From Tubulanus polymorphus (lineage: Eukaryota > Nemertea > Palaeonemertea > Tubulaniformes > Tubulanidae): a DNA stretch of 64,000 nucleotides. How positions within the stretch are numbered: position 1 is the first letter of the stretch; each line of letters opens with the position of its first letter. Below are positions 1 to 11,400 of the stretch, in pieces. Location: assembly GCF_964204645.1 (NCBI RefSeq), contig NC_134033.1, forward strand, positions 13,332,155 through 13,396,154, in the 5' to 3' direction. Under the pieces are notes generated by a model. The model was not told where the DNA came from, made no database searches, and saw nothing but the letters and a program-made list of their open reading frames with translations. The position numbers and the translations under genes are program-made.

Positions 1-2147
1 GTGTAGGGAGGGGGGTAAATTATATGTTGTACGTACACCGATATGTCTATTGTACGAGAAATTTCTGAGACCGCAAACTACCGATACGGCACAAAAGCCG
101 ATACCTCGAAAACTAATAATTACGTTACGATACTGCGCAATACTGATCTGATATCAATCTAAAATGTACCGTGAATCTTCGTAATACGTATGCAGGGGGA
201 GCTCTAAATGAATGCGCACTCGCGTACAGGGGATTTCATGCATGCATGATAAATGAATGGTCCCTTATGAAGATAAGTCCAAGCCATTTACTCGTTCCAG
301 TTTAGTTTCCTCAATGTATTCAAATTGTGGACTCTGACTCCCGTACCTCTGTATATTGTCGTCTAGATACTAGTTTGCGATATATCGGTCAGGGGTTTGT
401 CCAGAGGCTTTATCTTATACGCTGAAACGATAGAACGATAGAAGTTAATGATGCGGTGGCTGAAATCCAAAAAGGCCACAAAATTTTCCCTATTTATATG
501 GAAATTAGCGGAACGAAGAGAGACTTGTTTTCCTTGAAGTTAAAAGCTAAATTCTGTTTAGATATGTCACTACTATAATAGCTCAAACAGTGCGAACGAG
601 CGTCGGAAAACCTGAAATGCCAAGTAAAACACTTGCTAGGGATTTTGTTATCGGGAAATTTCTCGGAAACTCTTTCTGGCGTTGTTAGGGTCTGTATTTT
701 TCGTGTTTTCCCGACGTTCATTTCCTGAAAGCTCGGTGCAAATATTATTGAACAGAACTCGTTTGTTTCGTCGTTCTAGTGTAATGTATAGTTATATATA
801 TGGTTTAAAAAGATTTTTACGGCATTTATTTGTTTTATTCGGAAACGGTTAACTTTTTGACTACTACGATACGATTGACTCCGCTTGTCACGGGGCCGAT
901 TGCCTCGCGTAGTCGCGCGAAATTTTAAAAACATTTTCTACCGAAATTCATGCGTGACGCGAACCCGTCGACGCTCCGACTAAGCGGGGTCTACTGCAAA
1001 TGAATTTACGTCTTCAAAGTGCCAGCGGTCACAAGAGGTCACAAGAGGACATACGGTTTCATTAAACGCGAATATTTGCATTGATAACGAAATAAATCAT
1101 GGAAATTACAATGTAGATTAGACATTGTAAAAAATAGATATTTGTATTTCTAACTTGTGCTTATGAATATATTTCAATCGGTGTATTTTGAAAATAAGTG
1201 TTTTGCACAGTATAATGTAGACAAATACATGTAGACTAAATGACACATTTCTTGTCGGTTCAATGCGAGATTTAGTTGTGTAATAGATCTTTGAAATATG
1301 CTTCTCGAATTATGCATCTTGTAGATATATATATATATGATTTCCGGGAGGAAAATATGTTTAACATTTAGAATGTTTTATCAATCGCGGTTGATATGGA
1401 TATGGCTTTTAATTAAATAGGTTCTGTGTTAAAGTTATAAACATTTTTTGCGGATATCTCGAGATGCAAGTGTTCATTGAATATGAAAACCAGTTGTTGT
1501 CCAGTCGTGACGATCGTTAACTTCATTAACCCCGACCCTCTTACTTCAGTCGATGCGGTCGAACCTCGATAGTACGATCTTAATCGTCGTTTTAACCAAA
1601 TTTCGTATTATATACAAAAACCGACTAAGCTTTACTACTATTTTACTACCGTTAAAGAATGGCAGGGAATCCTTATAAATAATCGTTCGTAGTTTTCATT
1701 AGGAATCGTACTAACCAGGTTCGACCGAGTGGATGTAATTCTATATTAAATTGTTGATATTATTTATTTATTGTGTATGCTAGTATAAAAATACATGATT
1801 ATTAGTTTCTGTTTCGTATAGGATGTCATTATTTAAGCACATTATTGTAGTAGTGTTGGTCGAGAACTACGTTTGCTCTTCACTCAGACACTACGTTGTA
1901 TGTTATATGTTTCGGGGCCCTGTTGCACATTTTGCGGCCCGAGTTGTCTTTAAATCGTGAGACTGGTGTTAAGTAGCAAACTGGTCTTAAATCGAAGGCA
2001 GGTTTCGATTGGTCTCTACCAATTCCAGGACCCAGTTATACAATTCTGTGTTCAGATTTGACTCATCGGAAATGAACTGATTTTAACTCAGAGATGACTT
2101 CTATCGCGGCTGGGTCCTGAATATTGGTTTCAACGTGAAATGCTCTA
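1..2147. other. Gene-free stretch at the left edge
   Basis: No open frame here resembles a known protein and no splice-consistent exon was found. The stretch is AT-rich. Near 1918-2050 it contains words such as actggtcttaaatc that recur in the inverted-repeat element at about 27.02-27.16 kb, so at least part is repeat-derived. It could hold distal 3' sequence or regulatory DNA of an unseen neighbour, but nothing positive supports that. Confidence 0.5.
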
Positions 2148-2526
2148 CAGGGTCCCTACTACTCCTTGATTCCTAGAAAACTCCTCAACAAAAAATGCTT
2201 TTGAAGGTGTTTGAAGCTCCTTTTATTTGAGCAAAATGTTAGAAACTCCTAAAAAACTCGTTTAATTTTGAGAAATAGGCAACTATTTTTAGAAATAGTT
2301 CAGTAGACTGACTACCCCTAAATCGGTACAGATGGAACCAAGTTAAGGTAGTTTAAAGGATAAAAATATGTTAACAGAACCATAATATTAAGGGTTTACC
2401 GAGATAAACAGTACCGATTTAGGAGGAGTCTACTGTAATTGGGATACATGAAAGTAATGCGGACAATTCCTAGAAAATTTATTTCTTTAAAACTGATCCA
2501 GGAATGACTGATGTGTAGGGACCCTG
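2148..2526. mobile_element. Short inverted-repeat element with CAGGG termini (family 1)
   Basis: The element starts CAGGGTCCCTAC and ends with the exact reverse complement GTAGGGACCCTG. It is flanked by a 5-bp direct repeat CTCTA (2143-2147 and 2527-2531), as expected for a target-site duplication. It has no coding capacity. CAGGG-type ends are typical of hAT transposons; a 5-bp rather than 8-bp duplication would place it with the 5-bp-target hAT lineages, which is inference. A second full copy is at 17017-17357 and fragments lie in the glypican introns. Confidence 0.75.
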
Positions 2527-2531
2527 CTCTA

Positions 2532-4076
2532 CCTATTCCAAATAACGTAATATTGATGCAGCGGGTAGAAAGAATTGGTAATCTGTAATATCTATTCCTA
2601 AACATGAGCGGAATTGAAATCTGCCTCAACCAGCCGGTGGTGGTCAGGTCACACGTGTAAATCTTGTGTCGAAACACATACGGTATTTCGATTATACCTC
2701 AAACGAACAATCCATAGTTGAACATGAAAAACATTTACAATTTTTATCGATGCCCTGTATGCAAAATCTCTGACCTCGCGTACTTATTGTACCGTCATCT
2801 CTGCGCTAACAGCGTCGTTAGACGACGACGCGCTCTATAAGTAATGTTCGAATCATGAAATTTATATTTATTTAAACTGTACGTTTATTCGTAGATGAAT
2901 GAAATTATATTTCGATGTTGCTCATGTTGGACGGTCCCGATGCACCGGGTCGATTACTGTAGTCGTTAGTGTGCAGGAAGTCCTCGTTATCCTATACTTA
3001 AACTGTCGATGTTGTTGCGTATATTTTTTTCTCTCGCGCTTGGCATACATACTGGACCGGGCCAGTTAGTAAGGAAATTACTGTTTTTTGTTGAGGTAGT
3101 GTGATAAATTAATTTTATGACCCATTTTAACAGGGTAATGAAGTGAAAAAAAGATATCTCATAACAAAATGTAGAAAACAGTTAGTAGTTTTGTGGACCA
3201 CTCCTCTTTAGGTCAACAATTCTATGTATTTCATGAATCTCTAATGTATTTAATTGATGTGAAACTGTACTTATTGTTTATTAGTGCAGGACACTGATTT
3301 CTGAATCAAAGTAACAAGCGATTTTACTATCAAATTTTCCGAAATAAAAATTCAAATACATGTTTGAAGTAGTGCGTCATTTGGTTTTCGAATGTACAAT
3401 CAATGTGAAAAAGCTGTTTGGGTTACATTTCCTTTTTTGGGAAATAAAATTGAATATTTAAATACTCATTTAAAGCATAATGTACATTAAGGATATTTTA
3501 TTTCAATAAAGTTTATATGAAATGAATCATATCCGTCTGTGTGTGTAACACTGATTCGGGCATTTCCTGGGATACCCGGCGGTTATCAGGAGGCGACACG
3601 TTCTCACCTGTACAACAGTAAGGCATGAGAGACCTTCAGGTTGTTTATAACCTTGAGGTACCATCGTGACTATTTTTATCAGCGCAACCTTCTCAAGCGA
3701 TCGTTCTCCGACCTATTCACACTACATCGTTTGTAGCAGGTATACATTACTAACAGCGACGGTATTGCTACATTTTGGAAAACAATCGTTACAGCCTCGA
3801 AACGCGTTTACTTCAAACCAAGACGTTATGAAAAGTGCTGCATTACAGTCGTTTATAATGAAATTGAAGTAAATTCGCTGCAGCAATGCATTAGAACCCC
3901 TCAAAAATTGCTTCCATCGCGGCTGTTGGTCCGAGTTTGTCCACTTAGTAAATGAATGGAGTCGGCAAAATCATTTTGGTTTATTTTTTCTGAATAAGTC
4001 GAAGGTCCGAGTTGGCCATGTCCCAGTCAGGCGTCGTTTACAATACAAGACGCAAACTATGGTTAAATTGAGAATA
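2532..4076. other. Gene-free stretch downstream of eIF4E2
   Basis: No convincing exon was found. A candidate acceptor at 3566 (-) followed by 12 codons could serve as an alternative eIF4E2 terminal exon, with AATAAA (-) near 3500, but the exon at 4127-4187 is better supported. The remainder looks like plain intergenic DNA. Confidence 0.45.
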
Positions 4077-4082
4077 TTTATT
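4077..4082 (-). terminator. Poly(A) signal of eIF4E2
   Basis: AATAAA on the minus strand, 45 nt beyond the eIF4E2 stop codon (4127-4129). This is a normal spacing for a short 3' UTR. Confidence 0.6.
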
Positions 4083-4126
4083 TACAAAAAAGATAACGTA
4101 CAGACAGAAACGATCATATTTCACAT

Positions 4127-6768
4127 CTAATCAGCATCAGAGATTTCTTTCGATCCATCCCCATCTAACAGTGAGTAGTTGTAGTCCCTGCTGAAACCCT
4201 TGTCTCAACGCATAGGCTATCTCATGAATACATCCGTATTCCGAAAGCTGGAATTATCCCTAAAATACAAAATATCAAACAGTCAATTGCTGTTCATCCT
4301 CATCGCTCGGGACCCAGTTTAAGTGATTTACTTAGATATCAGATTATCAGGTTCTAAAAAATTTACTATACTTCTGCCTGCCGTAAAAAGATATTTGAAA
4401 GCATTCCCAAACCAGGCATCAACATCATTAGAGATCAAAGACAGTCAGCGCCTTAGGTTCTTAAAATAACAGGGACTACGCTGGTCAGTCTATTCCATGT
4501 ATCTGCCAATAAGGCATGGGATACAAGCATCTGAACAAAATATTTGGCCTTACTGGATTGACTTCAATGTTTTCAGCAGTTTGTCATATATTTCACTGAC
4601 CACATTATTATCCAAAACCTCATTACAATTGGACAACAGGTCATTGTATTTTCATAGGGAAGAAGTGAAAATGCAGTTAGTACAAGACTTAAGATTAAAT
4701 TTCTAAAAATTCAAAGGGAATAATATTATACTTAAATATGAAATCTAAACAATTTCACTGGGGACGGATGATTAACCGACTATTTGAATTAGAACAGATA
4801 CAGGCTACGTACTTGATACTGTCAGTGTGTGTTTTGTATTCCATGATTGTATTTGGTGGAAGATTCAGTACTCGTTTTAACGTGTCTCTGATCCGTGAAG
4901 TTGTCTGATGATCGTAAGCCGTTTTATTCCATAATGACAAAATATCCTCCTACAAAACATACAAATAGATTGCATCAATACGCATTCTGTAATATGTATG
5001 ACGATATAGTAGACTACGTTTACCCCGGAGTCCATCGCCTCGGTTTATCACATGCTCCTCCAGACAATATAATACCGGTATTTCAAATGTTCCGACTCAA
5101 GTTCATCGTGATAATGACCCATCCCTGCTCCGAATGCCCCGGAACTGTCCCTGGATGTGGGAGAAGATTTATTGCTTCCATCAGATCCCAGGTAAACAGA
5201 GTCTACTGTCGTATGAAATATCGCTTACGAATGAACAAAATTCAGTTAGAAATTTGTGTTCAGTTGTATCCCTTATATACCTGATATCTAATAGAAATAA
5301 CGGCGCCGCAGATCTCTTCGCCGACCATAAACTGTTCACCGAGCATGGCGAGGATCAAATTCTCCCAACAACGAGAAGCCAAACCCTTCTTCAAACGTAC
5401 GATCCATTTACCACCGGCTTTATTAGCGGAATCCTAAAAACCAAACCGATAAATAGCTTTATGATCGAACCCGCGTTTTTACTCCTAGCAACCATAGTCA
5501 GGCGCAGGAAAACTGTGTTAGCGTGCTTAGTGGCTAATCCGTCGTCATTAGCACTAACCACCATTAGCACTAACGGGTATTTTTCTGCGCCCATTATCAG
5601 AGTTCGACCTTACCTATCCTGTACAGGGATTTTCTAGGAACTTACAATTTACCGAAAAAAGCCCTAATTCTTTATCGCTGGAAAGGTTTACATTTTCCTA
5701 ATAATGGCTTACACAAAATTTCCTCAAAATATATTAAAACACGCTTACTTCCCACATCGGTCGGATTCCCTCTTTGAATAGATGATAATCACTGTGTCCT
5801 GATAGGTCACTCGGACGCACGATGTGGCAGTAATGATCCCAGAACTGCTCAACCTGAAAACAAGCAGTAAATCAGTGATAATCAATTACTAAATTACTTA
5901 ATCAAGGTTATCATCAAAATATGTCTCCAAGTTTCGGATTTCGTTAAAAAACTGGACAAACTGTAGGGATCTTATTCTGTATGGAAAAAAAACAGGGTAT
6001 ACAGGTGCTTTAAATTCATAGGCCCTAAATGGTTTTCTATCTGCGCCAATCAGCTGTAAGATTAATGAAGAACTTACTGAGGCAAATGTACAAACAACTT
6101 TCAGATTCTGATCATAACTTAAAGACTGTTTGCCGGGAGCTCTTCTCGAAAACCAAAAACTATAGTTGAACTGTAACGGATGTTCACCCGGTCCCGGTGT
6201 CGTAACCGGCTGTAAGTAACATCGAAATGATTATCTTAACATAATAACAGGTCTTTCAACTTGTAATGTACAATCTACGAAATCATTAAACATTTACCCG
6301 TATGGCTTCTTTTCTGTCACCTTCATCTTCACTGTCTTCAGCTTTCAATCTATAAAATATTATAACAAAGACAGTTCAAATACAACTTAGCTTAATTCAG
6401 TCAGTTCCAAAGAAACCACAAGTAATTGACGCTCTATGGGGACCTCACCTCAGCATCAACATCAATATGGTATATATCATACTGTCACAAATTGTTGCTG
6501 ACAATGTCAGTGGGTGGAAAGAAAATACAGCCAGGAGTTCCAACACACCCTCCCTCGAGACTATACCAATTCGACTTCCGTGGATAATGGAAAAGGGGCA
6601 TAACATCCACACTACTTGAGTCCATCATGTCAATGCTAGTTCGTTCCTATTTTCTTAATTTCCGATACCCCTTGGAGTATGGGGTCTACGATTCCTCCGC
6701 CTGCTTTTGAACAAGAACGTGATGTTGGGATCTACTAAGAATACTTACGCATCAAACTTGTTATTCAT
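4127..6768 (-). CDS. EIF4E2: eIF4E2 / 4EHP, cap-binding translational repressor
   Basis: Class II eIF4E that binds the mRNA 5' cap without recruiting eIF4G and so represses translation, usually with GIGYF or other partners. Coding exons (-): 6768-6749, 6349-6298, 6209-6078, 5853-5749, 5433-5281, 4949-4813 and 4187-4127, giving 660 nt or 219 residues (human about 245). The start MNNKFDA equals the vertebrate start. Family blocks seen in order: EHPLQFNYSFWFSRR, then SVEQFWDHY...HSDYHLFKEGIRPMWE, GGKWIVRLKKGLASRCWENL, LGEQFMVGEEICGAV, LSLWNKTAYDHQTTSRIRDT and TIMEYKTHTDSIK. The conserved residues WE, at the end of exon 4, and KW follow the cap-binding pattern. The last exon has tandem acceptors and a tail unlike the human one. 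All phases agree. The gene is divergent from the glypican gene, with 1.6 kb between start codons. Confidence 0.97.
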
Positions 6769-8405
6769 GTTTCCGACAAATAAACCTTTCCAAAATATTC
6801 CTACAAACAATGGTAAAATGTGAACAAATATGTGTAAATTGTTGAATTAAACCTCTGGTAAATAAAAATACAATTGAATTTGAATTGATCACTCAGTTTA
6901 TGATGAAAAAGCCGAGTTGAGCGATTACCGGAGGAGAAAATATCGATATATGATACATCAATGGAAAGTTTATAACCTAAACTTACCAAAAATAAGTTTA
7001 TTCAGTAATCCCTAGGATTAAATAACACACTCTATAGGAAAATAAAATAGGGATCTCGTTTTGTGTATAATAAAGAAAATTTGAATTTGATTCGTACTCA
7101 TTTATTCTGCAGAGTTCTCAGAACTGCCATGTCAGGTGTCAGCGCCGCGTCAGGTCTCAAATACACAACTCTTTTAAGCGAAACGTAACGGAACTTACGA
7201 ACCATGATCTTTTTATGATTTGAAAATTATGTTCATTTTGTTGGCATAGAGATTCTCTAATATTTATTCATTTTACAAAATGCAATCTTTTTTCTCTATT
7301 CAAATTAAATAAAAGAAGACTGATGACACTTCAATCAGAATTTTTCACTATTCGAAGCCGCCGGCGCATGCCAAGCTGTATATCTTTTTTTATCGTGGAT
7401 TCTTAAAAAGGAATAAGAGTCCATGGTTTCATTCCACAATTCGGGTTACTTAGGAAAGAGAATAGAAAGTGATCCAAACGAAACCTGGGTCGGGTAACAT
7501 TTAGAATCCAAGTGGCGGAAAAGTCACAATTACTTGGAAATATCGCGTACAATAAAAACGAAAAATCGGACATATATTTCGAAAGTCTTATGTAAAGCCG
7601 AATGCTCCACATTCCAAATCAGTCCACATTGCGTTGTTGGTTCAAAAGAAAACGAAAAATTAAACATCAACTCAGCCTTAAACGTGCATTCTAGAAAGAA
7701 TTGGATTTATAAGTCTAGTATAGTCGCAATCTTCAGTCCACGGCATACTGCCGTCCAAGCTAACTTTTCCGACCCAATTATAGCCTACCCAATACAATTA
7801 ATACATTTGCCAGCAGAACACAATACTAATCAATGAAGTGTGTTCAGTCTTAATACTTTGTGTTGGCACCAATGATACTTCGTGAGTTGACAGTTGTGCT
7901 CAATATTGATACAAACTATTACAATGATATCGCGTTCGATACTAGCTGATACAATAATAGCGGCTCGTAGTTGAAGTTATTATTGATCCAGGCATATTGG
8001 AGGATCCCTGCAGAGAGCAACTACTTTTACGTAAAAATCAAAAACCCTCGAACTACAACTAAATTACGCACTGAGGCCGTATAGAACACTTTGTATTTGC
8101 CGCCTACGAGTAGTTGATCTCATTGGTGGAAATTCGAGCAGCCACAGCGAATCGTATATCGGCGTAACATTTACCTCTGAAGGAAAGCAATTATCTACAA
8201 CACTGACAATGACGATGACTGACATGTAATGGAATACGTAGAATTCTAATGGCGTTCAGATGATCGTGATGATGTGAAAATGAATTCGATGAAAGATGTT
8301 TAGATTTCATTTCTGAGTTCCGTAAGATAGCTTGGTTCGTGCTAGTGAAATTACGCTAGGATAGTTAAGTGTCTGTGTTTAACTGGTTAGGCTAGATCAG
8401 AAAAG
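6769..8405. promoter_or_regulatory. Divergent intergenic region between eIF4E2 and glypican
   Basis: This 1.6-kb stretch separates the two divergent start codons, so it should contain both promoters and 5' UTRs. I see no clear TATA box or initiator and no coding exon. AATAAA-like motifs followed by AATTTGAATTTG occur near 6860 and 7070; the same phrase recurs near 14975, so it is probably repeat-related. Confidence 0.4.
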
Positions 8406-11400
8406 ATGCAGCCGTGGAAGACGATCAAACCTCGATGGATGATGCTGAATATCATCTTGATGATGGTCATGCTGGAATCTGGAGCTGTTTTAGGAGATAG
8501 CGATCATGGAAACGGAGGGCATTTTCAGAGTAAAAAGAACTTAACGAATACTGCCGGTGAACAGTGCTCTGATGATGTGAAGGTGTTATTTTCAGCTGTG
8601 AACATTGCCGGGATAGAAATGGATGAAATCCCTCATAAAAAAATCCATGGTAGGTACTGTAACTAACTGTGGTACTGTTGAATCTCTAATAAGGAGTGGC
8701 ATGGATTAACATGATATATTAGGACAGATTAACAATTATATAATTGTTTGTGTTAAGCTTTTTATACTGGGATAGGGCTATTAAATATCCTTGTTCAGGT
8801 TCCCGAGCAATATCCAAGCTCACTGCCTGCATTCTTAAGGCCGGCCCATAATTTTGCTGATGATGATTTTTTAAGGTTATTCAGAAACCTTAGATCCGCA
8901 CCCATCCCTGAAAACGTATTTTCACTATGAAACAGCTGCATATTAAACATGATCGAATTTTACGCGCGTTAACGCCTTGCGCCCTTGGATGTGAGCTAGG
9001 CCAATGTCAACTTCCTCTGGCCCTGATTCTGGATATTGATAAAACGGATCTGGTCCAGTTACCAGTGACTAGACTGCCGTCCGGTAACTGACTAAACCGC
9101 AGTCTAGTTAATTACTTAACTGAATTCCGGTTACTGACTAAACAGTTCACAATGACTAGATAATGCAGTCCAATATTCGGCACTGACTAAAACCACGGGC
9201 TAGTCTAGTAATACCCTAACTATAAGCCACAGTCTGACTAATTCGCAGTAACTAAACCAAAAGTCAGAATGACTAGAAACTGCAGTCCAGTTACCAGGTA
9301 TTGACTAAAACCACAAGCTAGTATAGAAATGTCTATCAAAGCGCAATGACTATAAGCAAAAATACATCCTCTTCATGTATTTTTGCTATAAGCCAAAGTC
9401 CGGTTTGACTCATCTTCTCTGTTTACTGACTATGCCAATTTGATTATTGATTAGCGTGGTATGTGTCCTGATTAAGACCAAGCGTGTACATTTAGTATTA
9501 TCGTTTTTGTTTTTCAGATAAAAGAATGAAAATATGCTATGATGGAAGAAAGCAAACCCAATTCAAAAGTTGTTGTACTCGAAAAATGGAACAAAAATAT
9601 AGTACAGCATCTGTAAACAAGATTCATAAGTCGATTCAGGAATCGAGCTCATACCTGAAGAATCTTATCGCGACAAATGCTGCCAAGTTTCAAGGTAGGA
9701 CTAGTTGATTGATATTTTTTAGGGTTTGGTGGTCACGTTCCGCAATAAGGTACCTATGCCACTACTTTGGCGCGTGAGAGTCCACCTGTTTCCCTAGTGG
9801 ACACTCAGTAAGATATTTCAGTTAATTGCGGATCAATTATTCCGATTATAGCAAATCTAATTTCAGATACCATACGCTGAGTGAGAAAGTCAATGTTAAC
9901 TCAATTCATTGTCTATTGAATTAGTCCCTAATGTTAAACTTAATACCAGTATGGTAGTAGATTAAATCGGGCCCTAGTGCATTATTGCGCCATCTAATGC
10001 ATGTTGCCAGAGTGTACCTTATTTAAAAGTGATAAATGAATTAATTTTCAGAATATAATAAATATTTTAAAAAAATTCATTTTTAGATGAGATCGTGAAT
10101 ATGGTCGATACAGCGCGGACGAACACCGACGCGTTGTTCGTTACGACGTACAAGATTCCGGTCGAGGATCGCAAACCATCGATCGACGCGTTATTCATGG
10201 ATTTACAGCAGTATCTGAAAATGCAAGACGTCAACGTCCATGACAGCGTTGCTCAATTCTTCGACAACCTATTTCCGCTTGTGTTTCACAACATCCTCAA
10301 CGATCCGACCGTCACTGACTTCAGTAAAGATTACCAAGAATGTCTGATGGAAATACGCCAACAGGTTTACCCGCATCCGTTCGGCGACGCGCCGCATAAA
10401 CTCAGCCACCTGTTGGCGAAATCGTTGTCTGCTGCGCGCATCTTTCTCAGCGGATTGCGCATCGCGTTGGATACCGTAAACAGCACTGACTACGCCGGTT
10501 TGGAGAAACAGTGCGGACATTCGCTGACCCGTATGCAATTATGTTCGAGCTGCGAGGGCCACGCTCGGCTTAAACCGTGTCACAGTTACTGCGTCGACGT
10601 GATGACCGATTGTCTGGCTAACATCGAACATATAGATTTGCCGTGGAAACGTTTTGTCGTAGCGTTGTCGCGGTTGTCGAGTCACCTGTCCGGAGCGCAC
10701 AGCTTGGAAACCGTACTTTTAAAAAACGTTCATTCGAAAGTCGACGAAGGAATAATGCACGCGATGGAACATAGTTACAAGTTCTACGAAAAGGTAAGAT
10801 AAAGATGGCGAGGATTTAATAGTGACGGCATTAAGTAATTTAGAAATCGTTTTGTCAACTATGAGTACGTATTTGACGAGGTTCCACCGCTGTTCAGATA
10901 GATTTTTTCCTCGATGCATTTCATAATTGGTAAACACTTCCAATAAGTGGCTACTCAATTATGCTCGAGATCCCCGGGGACCTCTAATTCAATTCATCAT
11001 TTTGCATGTTTTGTTGTGAGCCCTATCGATCAATAGGGTATGCGCTATTTTCAAGATGATGAGTAACGTCATCAGCCCAGTCAATGTCAGATGGTCGATC
11101 GGTAGCAGGGTTTCCAGTGGTCCTTCCAAGTCCTTCTTTTGGAAAAAGTTCAGACAAATATCATCATTGTCCTTCTCCGTGAATCCTTCCTTTCGATGAA
11201 ACAGTCCTTCCAAATTTCATTAATTGTATGTATTTTATCGTGGGCAATCTCGTCGCAAATTCAACAGTTTGAATGGGAAAAATTGAGCTGCTATAATTAT
11301 GTCTTTTCCTAAGTGAAGGCGTTGTGAAAATGCTTCCATGGTCCTTATTTTACTGGAAAGTACTTCTTTCTCAGTCTAAAAAGACCTTCCTTTCGGGTCT

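Noticed and set aside
3527-3566. Alternative eIF4E2 terminal exon
   Set aside because: Has an acceptor, 12 codons and a stop, but encodes no family feature and lies beyond the first good poly(A) signal.
4755-4949. eIF4E2 ending at the in-frame stop at 4755 by reading through the donor
   Set aside because: A good donor AA|GTACGT follows SIK, where the family homology ends, and a phase-matched terminal exon with poly(A) signal exists at 4127-4187; read-through remains possible as a minor form.
5134-5637. 167-codon open frame on the plus strand
   Set aside because: It lies opposite the eIF4E2 exon at 5281-5433 and flanking introns; the minus-strand reading matches a known family and the plus reading does not.
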